NCBI GenBank assembly: GCA_019359035.1
Contig: JAHHIC010000075.1
Span: forward strand, 1 to 50,293
Length of the DNA stretch: 50,293 nucleotides
From: Scytonematopsis contorta HA4267-MV1
Lineage (GTDB): Bacteria > Cyanobacteriota > Cyanobacteriia > Cyanobacteriales > Nostocaceae
Reading direction: 5' to 3'
How positions within the stretch are numbered: position 1 is the stretch's first letter; the number at the start of each line of letters is the position of its first letter. Under the pieces are notes generated by a model that was given only the letters and a program-made list of their open reading frames with translations, had not been told where the DNA came from and did no database searches. The position numbers and the translations under genes are program-made. Shown here piece after piece: positions 25,660-34,802 of this stretch.

Positions 25660-27973
25660 TGCAAATAATGCAAATAATACAAACAAACAAGCACCAGTAA
25701 ATCCTTTTCGACTCCTACAAAGGTTTTTAACAGGTCTACTTTTACCAGGTTTAGGTGTGCGGGTAAGAACTCCGACTGTTTTGCAAATGGAGGCTGTAGA
25801 ATGTGGTGCAGCAGCTTTAGGAATTGTTCTGGGTTATTATGGTCGAATAGTACCCTTAGCAGAACTTCGTCGTGAGTGCGGTGTTTCCCGTAATGGTAGC
25901 AAAGCTTCTAATATAGTTAAAGCTGCTAGAAGGTATGAACTGCAAGCAAAAGGTCATAAAAAAGAACTCAGCGAATTACGAAAACTCAGTCCTCCTTATA
26001 TTGCCTTCTGGAATTTTAACCACTTCTTAGTGGTGGAAGGATTTTGCAATCAACAAGTTTATTTAAATGACCCAAGCACGGGTCCACGAAGTGTTTCCCT
26101 CCAAGAATTTGATGAGGGTTACACTGGTGTCGTTTTGGTGATGGAACCAAGCGATAATTTTACTAAAGCTGGTCGTAAAACTAGTACAATAAATGCTTTG
26201 TGGAAAAGGTTAAGAACTAGTGCTGATGCTTTAGTTTATTGTATTATCGCGGGTTTTTTTCTTACTCTTACTGGTTTAGCAATACCTGTATTTAGCCAGG
26301 TTTTTGTAGATGAAATTTTGGTGGGAGAACGACAAAGCTGGTTGCGTCCTCTATTGTTGGCAATGGCAATTGTAGCAATACTCCAAGGATGTTTTACTTT
26401 ACTACGGTTGCGCTATCTCCGTCGTCTGAAAATTAAGTTAGCTGTGGGGATGTCCAGTCGTTTTATTTGGCATATTTTGCGTCTACCGATAAATTTTTAT
26501 GCTCAACGTTTTGCTGGGGAAGTCAGCAATCGTGTTACTCTCAATGATGAAATTGCTAATGCTCTTTCGGGGAAATTGGCTACTACTGCTATTGATGTGG
26601 TAATGGTATTTTTCTATGCGCTAGTCATGTTGCAGTATGATTGGTTACTGACTTTTATTGCTATTGGTTTAGCTTTTGTAAATATTTTAACATTACAATT
26701 AATTTCTAGACAGCGTGTAGATGCGAACCAACGTTTAATACAAGAGTATGGCAAAGTATCGGGTGTATCGATTGCTGGTCTGCAAGCTATAGAAACACTC
26801 AAAGCTTCTGGTTTAGAATCAGATTTTTTTTCCCGATGGTCGGGTTGTTATACAAAAGCGGTTAGTTCTCAGCAAGAATTAGGTGTTGTAAATCAGACTT
26901 TTTCTGTATTACCTTCTCTACTTTCTGCTCTTTCATCAATGCTGTTTTTGATTGTGGGTGGTTTGCGGGTAATGAACGGAAACCTCAGTATTGGTATGTT
27001 GGTCGCTTTCCAAGGTTTGATGCATAGTTTTCATGCACCTGTTAACAATTTGGTCAACTTTGGTAGCACTCTTCAAGAACTTGAGGGTAATTTGATTCGT
27101 GTGGAAGATGTATTAAGTAATCCTATAGAGGGAGTGGGGAGTGGGGAGTGGGGAATGGGGGAGGGGAAGGGGGGAAGAGGGGGGGAGTGGGAGAGGGGAA
27201 GAGGGGGGGATGCTGTTGTAGTCCGGGCTAAGTTGAAGGGGTATATTGAATTAAAGAATATTACGTTTGGTTATAGTCGTTTAGACCCTCCTTTGATTGA
27301 AAATTTTAGTTTGTTAGTTAAACCAGGACAGCGAATTGCTTTAGTTGGTTCTAGCGGTTCTGGTAAGTCTACTGTTGCTAAACTTTTAAGTGGGCTTTAT
27401 TCTGCTTGGTCTGGAGAAATTCTTTTTGATGGTACACCTAAAAATTTAGTTCCTAAAGAGATACTCACTAATTCTATTGCAATGGTAGAGCAAGATATTT
27501 TGCTGTTTGGTGGAAGTGTTAGAGATAATTTAACTCTTTGGGATGATACGGTATCTGATAAAAATTTAATCCGAGCTTGTGAGGATGCAGCTATTGATGA
27601 TGTTATTTTTTCTATGTCTTCGGGACTGGATGCTGAGTTAATAGAAGGAGGTGCTAATCTTAGTGGTGGTCAGCGACAAAGAGTAGAAATTGCTCGTGCT
27701 TTGGTGAATAATCCTTCTATTTTAATTATGGATGAAGCTACTAGTGCTTTAGATGCCCAAACAGAAAAAATTATAGATGAAAATTTAAGACGACGTGGAT
27801 GTACTTGCGTTATTATCGCTCATCGACTTAGTACTATCCGAGACTGTGATGAAATTATTGTTCTGGAAGCTGGAAGGGTTGTGCAAAGAGGTACTCACCA
27901 ACAATTATGGCAAACCGAAGGAGTTTATTCACGGTTAATTCGTACGGAGGGGGAAGCGCTTTCAAACTCTTGA
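25646..27973 (+). CDS. NHLM-type peptidase-containing ABC transporter (C39)
   Basis: This 775-residue inner-membrane protein cleaves the leader after the double glycine and exports the mature peptide. The N-terminal C39 peptidase has Cys53 (EAVECGAAAL), His126 (FNHFLVVEGF) and Asp142 (LNDPSTG). The membrane domain spans about 180-480. The ABC domain shows Walker A GSSGSGKST, signature LSGGQRQRVEIARAL and Walker B ILIMDEATSALD. It starts at GTG inside the hlyD gene, 14 bp before that gene's stop. Oddly, about 30 Gly/Glu/Arg-rich residues encoded by GGGGAGTGGGGA-type repeats are inserted in frame between the membrane and ABC domains (near residue 495). Confidence 0.93.
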   Translation: MVSFNANNANNTNKQAPVNPFRLLQRFLTGLLLPGLGVRVRTPTVLQMEAVECGAAALGIVLGYYGRIVPLAELRRECGVSRNGSKASNIVKAARRYELQAKGHKKELSELRKLSPPYIAFWNFNHFLVVEGFCNQQVYLNDPSTGPRSVSLQEFDEGYTGVVLVMEPSDNFTKAGRKTSTINALWKRLRTSADALVYCIIAGFFLTLTGLAIPVFSQVFVDEILVGERQSWLRPLLLAMAIVAILQGCFTLLRLRYLRRLKIKLAVGMSSRFIWHILRLPINFYAQRFAGEVSNRVTLNDEIANALSGKLATTAIDVVMVFFYALVMLQYDWLLTFIAIGLAFVNILTLQLISRQRVDANQRLIQEYGKVSGVSIAGLQAIETLKASGLESDFFSRWSGCYTKAVSSQQELGVVNQTFSVLPSLLSALSSMLFLIVGGLRVMNGNLSIGMLVAFQGLMHSFHAPVNNLVNFGSTLQELEGNLIRVEDVLSNPIEGVGSGEWGMGEGKGGRGGEWERGRGGDAVVVRAKLKGYIELKNITFGYSRLDPPLIENFSLLVKPGQRIALVGSSGSGKSTVAKLLSGLYSAWSGEILFDGTPKNLVPKEILTNSIAMVEQDILLFGGSVRDNLTLWDDTVSDKNLIRACEDAAIDDVIFSMSSGLDAELIEGGANLSGGQRQRVEIARALVNNPSILIMDEATSALDAQTEKIIDENLRRRGCTCVIIAHRLSTIRDCDEIIVLEAGRVVQRGTHQQLWQTEGVYSRLIRTEGEALSNS
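27128..27212 (+). repeat. GGGGAGTG-type tandem repeat inside a coding gene
   Basis: About 85 bp of G-rich repeats (GGAGTGGGGAGTGGGGAATG and variants) lie in frame inside the C39-ABC gene. The same repeat family is otherwise intergenic in this window, at 3308-3400 and 4627-4740. It falls in the linker between the membrane and nucleotide-binding domains. Confidence 0.85.
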
Positions 27974-28036
27974 TTTACAAGGAATTTCATATAAGGGACT
28001 ACCAAATAAAAAAACATCCAAATTATTTCTTTTGTG

Positions 28037-28131
28037 GGATGGGCTTCTAGCCCGTCCATAGGCAAGGGCGGGCAAGGATGCCCACCCCACAAGAGTTTTA
28101 AAATTGTTCCCCTTCCCTCATAGGGAAGGGG
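28037..28131. repeat. Cluster of three hairpin repeats between transporter genes
   Basis: The 200-bp gap between the two transporter genes holds GGATGGGC paired with GCCCGTCC (28037-28057), a copy of the 30-bp dispersed repeat (28066-28095), and CCCCTTCCCT paired with AGGGAAGGGG (28109-28131). Such hairpins may lower expression of the downstream gene or stabilise the upstream mRNA. Confidence 0.85.
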
Positions 28132-28173
28132 TTAGGGGTTAGGTTCTTAGTTTATTATTTAGGATAAGCAGTT

Positions 28174-31086
28174 ATGCAAGGTGAAGAAAATATATTAAAT
28201 ATATTTAATGGTAATGAACCTATACTTTTAAATGACCCTTCTCAGGTTTGGGTTGTTCAATCTGGTTCGATGGGGTTATTTGCTGTTACCGTTAAAGATG
28301 GTGTGGTTGAAAGTAATCGCCGTTATTTATGCGATATTACTAAAGGTGAAGCGCTATTTGGTGCTGCTGTTATTTCTTGCAATCAAATATTAGCAGTTCC
28401 CATTGGTGAGACTGAATTACTAAAAATAAGTAAGAAATCTTTTTCTCTATTAATAGCTAATAAGGATACACAAGCAATCACTTGGGTAGAAAATTGGGTT
28501 TCAAGGCTTGGGACTACGCTTTCTCATATTAATATGCCAGCAATTCCGGTGAAAGCTGAAGAAAAAACACTGGTTTCTCTTAATAGTGGTCAAACTTTAC
28601 AAGCCACTTTCCAAGATAAAGTAGGGGTTGTTCGTTGGGTACAGATTCAGCAAGGAAGTGTTGGGTTTATAGGATTTCCTGAATTGACTTTAACTGATAC
28701 AGTTACGACTTTTCCCTTTAGTTACCCTATGTGGCTGGAAGCTTTGGAAGAAGTAGAGGTTATTATAAAGAGAACTACGGAATTGAGCAATTTTGATTCT
28801 ATTCTTACAGGGCTTTTATGGTTACATGCTAATGTTCTTAACTGCGTTTATCTTTTGGATGAAAAAGAAGCCCAAGAAGAATGGCAGAAATTGCATGAGC
28901 GTCAAAATCTCCATCTGAGAGCCAAATTAGAAGCAATAAAAGGATTAGCATCTGTTCTGGATTCCCAAAATAAAGAGAATTTTTTTGAAGCCAAACCTTT
29001 ATTAGCTGCTGCTGGTGCAGTTGGTAAAGCGATGGGTATAAATATTCGTCCAACTGCTGATTCTGAAAATCTGGAACAATACAAGGAACCTCTAGAAGGT
29101 ATTGCACGAGCTTCAAGGGTTCGTATCCGACAAGTAATTTTACAGGACAAATGGTGGCTAAAAGATGGTGGTGCTTTGGTTGCTTACACAAAAGAAGACC
29201 ACCAACCTGTTGCATTACTACCAATTACTGCTAATCGATACGAAATCTTTGACCCGGTTAAGCAAACACGTTTGAGGGTTGATGGACGTGTTGCTTCAAA
29301 GCTTTCCCACGAAGCTTACATGTTTTATCGCTCGTTTCCCGAAAAGGCGATCGCAATTTCGGACGCGCTCAAATTTGCTGTTAAAGGACGCAAACAGGAC
29401 ATAGTTACTATCGTGTTGACGGGTATTGCGGTTACATTACTGGGGATGTTAACACCAGTTGCGACCGGGATTATTATGGGTAACGCCATTCCAGATAGCG
29501 ACGGTAGATTATTATTACAAATTGGATTAGTACTTTTAGTTGCAGCTTTCGGAGCAGCCTTATTTCAGTTAGTTCAAGGATTTGCTATTTTGCGGATGGA
29601 AACGGCTGTTGATATTTCCATCCAAGCAGCAGTGTGGGACAGACTATTAAAAGAGCCTGTATCATTTTTTCGTCAATACACCACAGGTGACCTGGTTTCC
29701 CGTGTATCATCTATTAGTACAATTCGTCGTCAACTTAGTGGTAGAACTCTTATAAGCCTTATTAGTAGCATTTTCGCGTTATTTTACTTGGGGCAATTAT
29801 TTTACTATAATTCCCAGTTAGCTTTAGTCGCTGTTGTAGTAGCAATAATTACCCTTAGTATTACCACATACTACAGCCTACTCCTTTTACGTCAAGTTCG
29901 TCCGTTGCTAGAAGTGCGAGGAAATATTTTTGGACAAACGGTACAAATAATTAATGGTATTTCTAAACTGCGTATAGCTGGTGCAGAGGAACGTGCTTTT
30001 GTATTCTGGAGTAAAAACTACGGTAAGCAAGTCAAGTTAGAACTGAGAACCCAACAAATAGAAGATGCTGTTGCTGTTTTCAATTCCATAATACCTATAT
30101 TCACCTCTGGACTATTGTTCTGGTTTGCCGCTAATTTGCTTCAAGATAGAGTTCAAGATGGTCAAACAGCAGTTGGAGCAGGAATTTCTCTAGGTACTTT
30201 CCTCGCTTTCAATACAGCTTTTGATAATTTTAGTAAAGGAACTACGGAACTAAGCAACACAGTAACGGAAACATTACAAGTTATTCCAGAATGGAAACGC
30301 ACTCAACCAATTCTACAAACCTTACCTGAAGTAAACTTAAGAAAAACTGACCCAGGAAAGCTAACGGGTAAAATAATTGTTGATAATATAAAATTCCGCT
30401 ATGGTTGTGACAGTCCCCTGACCCTGGATAATTTAAATATCCAAGCTCAAGCAGGGGAATTTATTGCCTTAGTTGGAACTTCTGGAAGCGGTAAGTCAAC
30501 TTTATTAAGGTTGTTACTTGGTTTTGAAACTCCTGAATCTGGTACTATTTACTACGACGGTCATGACCTGTCTGCGTTAGACGTAGAAGCAGTTAGAAGA
30601 CAGATGGGTGTTGTCTTGCAAAATGGTCAAGTCCTGTCAGCTTCTATATTCGATAATATCGGTTGTGGCGCAAGAATTACATTAGAACAAGCTTGGGAAG
30701 CAGCATATATGGCTGGATTAGCTGAAGATATCGCGAAAATGCCGATGTCTATGCACACAGTAATTAGTGAAGGTGGTGGCAATATATCTGGAGGACAGCG
30801 ACAAAGATTGCTAATTGCTCGTGCTTTGGCTTTGAAACCTCGGATTTTACTTTTTGATGAAGCAACAAGTGCTTTGGATAATAGAACTCAGGCAATTGTC
30901 AGTGAAAGCTTGGAGCAATTAAAAGTGACTCGCATTGTTATTGCTCACAGACTTAGCACAATTAGAAATGCTAATCGTATTTATGTACTACAAAAAGGTA
31001 GGATAGTACAGCAAGGTAATTTTCAGGAGCTAGCTTCAGTTGAGGGGTTGTTTGCTGATTTAATGCATCGACAAACCACTAGCTAA
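28174..31086 (+). CDS. NHLM-type ABC transporter with N-terminal regulatory domain
   Basis: This 970-residue protein is the second ABC subunit of NHLM export systems. The N-terminal about 380 residues have a cyclic-nucleotide-binding-like beta fold but no C39 cysteine. Membrane helices span about 400-700. The ABC domain (about 730-965) has Walker A GTSGSGKSTL, Q-loop VLQNGQ, signature ISGGQRQRLLIARAL and Walker B ILLFDEATSALD. It probably pairs with the C39-ABC protein as a heterodimer to export the modified peptide. Its ATG is preceded by AGGATAAG. It ends the plus-strand lanthipeptide locus and converges with a kinase gene. Confidence 0.92.
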   Translation: MQGEENILNIFNGNEPILLNDPSQVWVVQSGSMGLFAVTVKDGVVESNRRYLCDITKGEALFGAAVISCNQILAVPIGETELLKISKKSFSLLIANKDTQAITWVENWVSRLGTTLSHINMPAIPVKAEEKTLVSLNSGQTLQATFQDKVGVVRWVQIQQGSVGFIGFPELTLTDTVTTFPFSYPMWLEALEEVEVIIKRTTELSNFDSILTGLLWLHANVLNCVYLLDEKEAQEEWQKLHERQNLHLRAKLEAIKGLASVLDSQNKENFFEAKPLLAAAGAVGKAMGINIRPTADSENLEQYKEPLEGIARASRVRIRQVILQDKWWLKDGGALVAYTKEDHQPVALLPITANRYEIFDPVKQTRLRVDGRVASKLSHEAYMFYRSFPEKAIAISDALKFAVKGRKQDIVTIVLTGIAVTLLGMLTPVATGIIMGNAIPDSDGRLLLQIGLVLLVAAFGAALFQLVQGFAILRMETAVDISIQAAVWDRLLKEPVSFFRQYTTGDLVSRVSSISTIRRQLSGRTLISLISSIFALFYLGQLFYYNSQLALVAVVVAIITLSITTYYSLLLLRQVRPLLEVRGNIFGQTVQIINGISKLRIAGAEERAFVFWSKNYGKQVKLELRTQQIEDAVAVFNSIIPIFTSGLLFWFAANLLQDRVQDGQTAVGAGISLGTFLAFNTAFDNFSKGTTELSNTVTETLQVIPEWKRTQPILQTLPEVNLRKTDPGKLTGKIIVDNIKFRYGCDSPLTLDNLNIQAQAGEFIALVGTSGSGKSTLLRLLLGFETPESGTIYYDGHDLSALDVEAVRRQMGVVLQNGQVLSASIFDNIGCGARITLEQAWEAAYMAGLAEDIAKMPMSMHTVISEGGGNISGGQRQRLLIARALALKPRILLFDEATSALDNRTQAIVSESLEQLKVTRIVIAHRLSTIRNANRIYVLQKGRIVQQGNFQELASVEGLFADLMHRQTTS

Positions 31087-31166
31087 TTCAAAATAAGCTA
31101 AATTTCACTTAATATTTTATTTATAAGCACCTAAAACTCTTATTTTTGAGTGTTCTTTTTCCCAAC

Positions 31167-33413
31167 CTACTTATCTATTCCTGGTTGATGCACGGGAATT
31201 GTGATAACAAACTCGGTACTCTCCCCAAAAGTGGAATCAAAAATTAAATTTCCCCCATGTTTTTCGGTAATAATTTGATAGCTACTTGCTAAACCCATAC
31301 CTGTTCCCTTTCCGACTGGCTTTGTTGTAAAAAATGGGTCAAAAATTAGAGATTTCACGGATTTAGGTATACCAATTCCGTTATCTCTAATTATTATCGC
31401 TATCCGATTATGGTTTATTTGTTTTGTTGTAATATCAATAGTTAGATGACGCTGATTTTTATTATAAGCTTCTTCTAATGCATCAATAGCATTATTAAAA
31501 ATATTCATAAATACTTGGTTTAAATATCCAGCGAAACAATCTACTTTTGGTAAATCGCCATAATTTTTGTTGACAGTAATCGCAGGTCGAGTATTAGTTT
31601 CTTTAAAACGATGCTCTAAAATAACTAAAGTACTATCAATACTTTCATGAATATTAATTGTTTTTAATTCTGCTTCATCCAAGCGTGAAAATGTACGTAA
31701 GGACAAAACAATTTCTCGAATGCGTTCTGTTCCTGTTTTCATTGAGGAAAATAGCTTCGATAAATCTCCTATTAAAAAGTCGAGTTCAAGGTCTTCTATT
31801 TCTGCTTGAATAGTTGGTTCTGGGTTTGGATAATTTGTTTGATAAAGATGTAATAAATGAAGAATATCTTTAACGTAATTTTCAGCAAAAGTCAGATTAC
31901 TATGAATAAAACCGACAGGATTGTTGATTTCGTGAGCAATTCCGGCTACCATTTGCCCTAAGCTGGACATTTTTTCGGTTTGTACCATTTGAGCTTGGGT
32001 CAGTTTTAGTTCTCCCAAAGTCTTTTTCAGTTCTTCGCTTTTTTGTTGACTTTGAGTGTAAAGCTCTGCTTGGTCGATAGCAATAGCTAACTGAGCGGCT
32101 ACAGCTTGCAGTAATTCAATTTCGTTATCTTCCCAAGTATGAAGTTTTTGTTTATGCTCACATATAATAATGCCAAGTTGGTTGAATTGAGTTTTGATAG
32201 GTATAGTGAGGCGAGACTTAACCCCTCCCTGTTGGAGAAATGCGCGGTGTATAGGTTCTTCATACAGGTCTGCATCATCGATACGTGCTAGCTCCAGATG
32301 CATTAAGTCTTGGCCGCTTACTCCTACAGTATCAGCAGGATAGCTTCCAATCCAATTGCTACCATCCCAACTTACATCATATATAACGCGCCATGTAGCG
32401 GGGGTAACGCTGGGGTCAAACCAGGAAAAAGCACACCAGTCTACTTGCAACAGTTTATAAAGTTCCTCAATAGCAGTTTCGAGGATGGTGTTAACATCAA
32501 GAGAATTGCGAATTTGGCTTGACAGTTGATTTATTAAAGCTTGCCGCTCTCCATATTCCTGTAATTGAGCTTCGGTAGCTTTGCGGAGCGTAATATCTTG
32601 AGCCGAGCCAATAATTTGAGTAACTTTGCCATCACGGTCGCGTTTGAAAACAGCGTTACTGCTTAAAAACCAGCACCATGTACCGTTTTTATGTTGCATT
32701 CGATATTCTAATTCTAGAATTTCACCATCTTTAGCCTTTGCTACAGATGCTTGATTGTCTGCTACTTTCTGGAAATCTTCAGGGTGCAAAATTTTAGCAA
32801 AAAATTCTGTTCCCATTGCTTGAATATCTTCACAAGAATAGCCTAAAGTATTAGTTACTTCCCGGTTTGAGTAAATATTACGCCCTTCAACGATATCGTA
32901 AATATAAAGGGTACAAGGTGTATTGTCTGCTATTTTTTGAGCAAATTCTTGGCTTTCTTGAAGTGCTAATTCTACTTTTTTACGGTCGCTAATATCCCGG
33001 ACTATTCCCATTGCATTAGACTGGCCATTGTATTGGCAAAGTGTTCCTTTCACTTCAAAATAAAATTGCGTGCCGTTTTTATGAACATCAATACCTTGAC
33101 CATAAAACTCTTTTCCTGCTTTGACTGTAGCCAAAAAATCTACAAATAATGGCAAAGATTCGGGATGAATACAAGCAGAAGGGTGTAACGCTAAAAATTC
33201 TTCACGGGTATAACCTAACCGACTATACATAGCAGAATTTGCATCAAGCATTTGCCCTTTTTCTAAGTCATAAATGTAAACTCCGTCACTAATTGCTTCA
33301 AAAATTTGCTGATAATTATTTACGTGGCTCCGGCAAGTAGTTAACTCTGCTTGCAATTGGCTTACCAGTTGACGCAACATAATTAATTCTTCTTGTAAAG
33401 ATTCATTTAACAT
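31167..33413 (-). CDS. Sensor histidine kinase with two PAS and one GAF domain
   Basis: This 748-residue kinase has an N-terminal coiled coil, PAS (about 25-145), PAS/PAC (about 150-280), GAF (about 300-445) and a histidine kinase core. The phosphoacceptor is His494 in VAGIAHEINNPVGF, with N-box NNAIDALEEA and G-boxes DNGIGIP and GKGTGMGL. No membrane helices are seen, so it is soluble. The GAF has no obvious bilin Cys-His pair. It is the last of three kinase genes on this strand, separated from the next by 129 bp. The signal is unknown. Confidence 0.9.
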   Translation of the reverse strand: MLNESLQEELIMLRQLVSQLQAELTTCRSHVNNYQQIFEAISDGVYIYDLEKGQMLDANSAMYSRLGYTREEFLALHPSACIHPESLPLFVDFLATVKAGKEFYGQGIDVHKNGTQFYFEVKGTLCQYNGQSNAMGIVRDISDRKKVELALQESQEFAQKIADNTPCTLYIYDIVEGRNIYSNREVTNTLGYSCEDIQAMGTEFFAKILHPEDFQKVADNQASVAKAKDGEILELEYRMQHKNGTWCWFLSSNAVFKRDRDGKVTQIIGSAQDITLRKATEAQLQEYGERQALINQLSSQIRNSLDVNTILETAIEELYKLLQVDWCAFSWFDPSVTPATWRVIYDVSWDGSNWIGSYPADTVGVSGQDLMHLELARIDDADLYEEPIHRAFLQQGGVKSRLTIPIKTQFNQLGIIICEHKQKLHTWEDNEIELLQAVAAQLAIAIDQAELYTQSQQKSEELKKTLGELKLTQAQMVQTEKMSSLGQMVAGIAHEINNPVGFIHSNLTFAENYVKDILHLLHLYQTNYPNPEPTIQAEIEDLELDFLIGDLSKLFSSMKTGTERIREIVLSLRTFSRLDEAELKTINIHESIDSTLVILEHRFKETNTRPAITVNKNYGDLPKVDCFAGYLNQVFMNIFNNAIDALEEAYNKNQRHLTIDITTKQINHNRIAIIIRDNGIGIPKSVKSLIFDPFFTTKPVGKGTGMGLASSYQIITEKHGGNLIFDSTFGESTEFVITIPVHQPGIDK

Positions 33414-33542
33414 GGTTTTAAAATAGTAGTAAAATTAAATTGCCTAATTTAGTATTCCCAGATTAAAATAAAAATTCACATTTCACATCTCGCCTACTCT
33501 TTCTTCCCTTGGCTCCCTTGGCTACTTGGCGGTTCGTGATTA

Positions 33543-34790
33543 CTATATAGTGGTGGGAATTCTAATAATAAACTCACTTCCTTTACCTTTATAAGAATTC
33601 ACATCCAATACCCCATTATGTTTTTCCACCACAATTTGATAAGCAATTGCTAATCCCAGTCCAGTTCCTTTACCAACAGGTTTTGTTGTAAATAAATTAT
33701 CAAATATCCGTTGTTTTACTTCTTCCGTCATTCCAACACCATTATCTGTGATGCGAATAAAAACTTCTTGCTGATTTTCAGCAAGCTCTGTCTTAACAGT
33801 GATACAACCAGTATTTATTTGAGATTCTTCTACCGCGTCAATTGCATTAGCAAGAATATTCATAAAAACTTGATTAAGTTGCCCAGCATAACACTCTATT
33901 TCTGGTAACTGACCAAATTCTTGAATTATTTGAATACCTGGTCGATGGTCGCTTGCTTTTAAGCGGTGTTTGAGTATAAGAATTGTACTTTCCAGACCAT
34001 CGTGAATATTAAACAATATAGGACGGTCAGAATCATTGCGGGAAAAAGTTCTTAAACCGTTGCTGATATCTTTAATTCGATTAATCCCGGTTTGCATCGA
34101 CTCAATCAGTTTGGGTAAATCGGATTGTAAATAATCGAGTTCCACCTCCCGTAGTTTTTCTTGAATTTGAGTTACAGGTTCGGGGTAATACTGCTGATAA
34201 AGGTTAACAAGTTGCAGTAAATCCTGAATGTATTCCTGAGCATGGATGATATTACCACTAATAAATCCAATCGGATTATTAATTTCATGTGCGATACCTG
34301 CAACAAGCTGACCTAAAGCTGACATTTTTTCACTTTGAATCAATTGAAGTTGCTTTTGTTGCAATTCATCCGTTTTATTTGCGACTTGTTCTTCCAGATT
34401 ATTAGTTAAATTACTCAGTTGCAGATGAGTTTTTACCCGAGCTAATACTTCCTTCTCCTGGAATGGTTTTGCTATATAATCAACAGCACCTAATTCCAAA
34501 GCTCTAACTTTACTATCGGTGTCAGATAGCGCGGTCATAAAGATAATAGGGATATTACAAGTGTGGGGATTTGCTTTTAATTGTTGACATGTTTCAAAAC
34601 CATCAATTCCAGGCATCATTACATCTAGTAATATTAAATCTGGTAGTCTTCGCTTCACTTGAGCAAGGGCACGCTCTCCACTAGTTGCGATTGCTACATC
34701 AAACCCAGCATCGCTTAAAGCTTCTGAGATAACGTCTAAGTTAGTAGGTGTATCATCGACAATCAAAATTAAACCTGTTATGGGTGTCAT
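33543..34790 (-). CDS. Response regulator-histidine kinase fusion
   Basis: This 415-residue protein has a receiver at about residues 5-125 with Asp56 (LLDVMMPGIDGFE) and the Lys in YIAKPF, then a coiled coil and a histidine kinase core with His168 (VAGIAHEINNPIGF), N-box ANAIDAVEE and G-box GKGTGLGLAIAYQI. Receiver-kinase fusions of this kind often act in the middle of phosphorelays. Its kinase core is very similar to that of the next gene, which suggests duplication. It starts 12 bp after the MASE1 kinase gene, so the two are surely co-transcribed. Confidence 0.92.
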   Translation of the reverse strand: MTPITGLILIVDDTPTNLDVISEALSDAGFDVAIATSGERALAQVKRRLPDLILLDVMMPGIDGFETCQQLKANPHTCNIPIIFMTALSDTDSKVRALELGAVDYIAKPFQEKEVLARVKTHLQLSNLTNNLEEQVANKTDELQQKQLQLIQSEKMSALGQLVAGIAHEINNPIGFISGNIIHAQEYIQDLLQLVNLYQQYYPEPVTQIQEKLREVELDYLQSDLPKLIESMQTGINRIKDISNGLRTFSRNDSDRPILFNIHDGLESTILILKHRLKASDHRPGIQIIQEFGQLPEIECYAGQLNQVFMNILANAIDAVEESQINTGCITVKTELAENQQEVFIRITDNGVGMTEEVKQRIFDNLFTTKPVGKGTGLGLAIAYQIVVEKHNGVLDVNSYKGKGSEFIIRIPTTI

Positions 34791-34802
34791 TATTTTTTCT
34801 CC

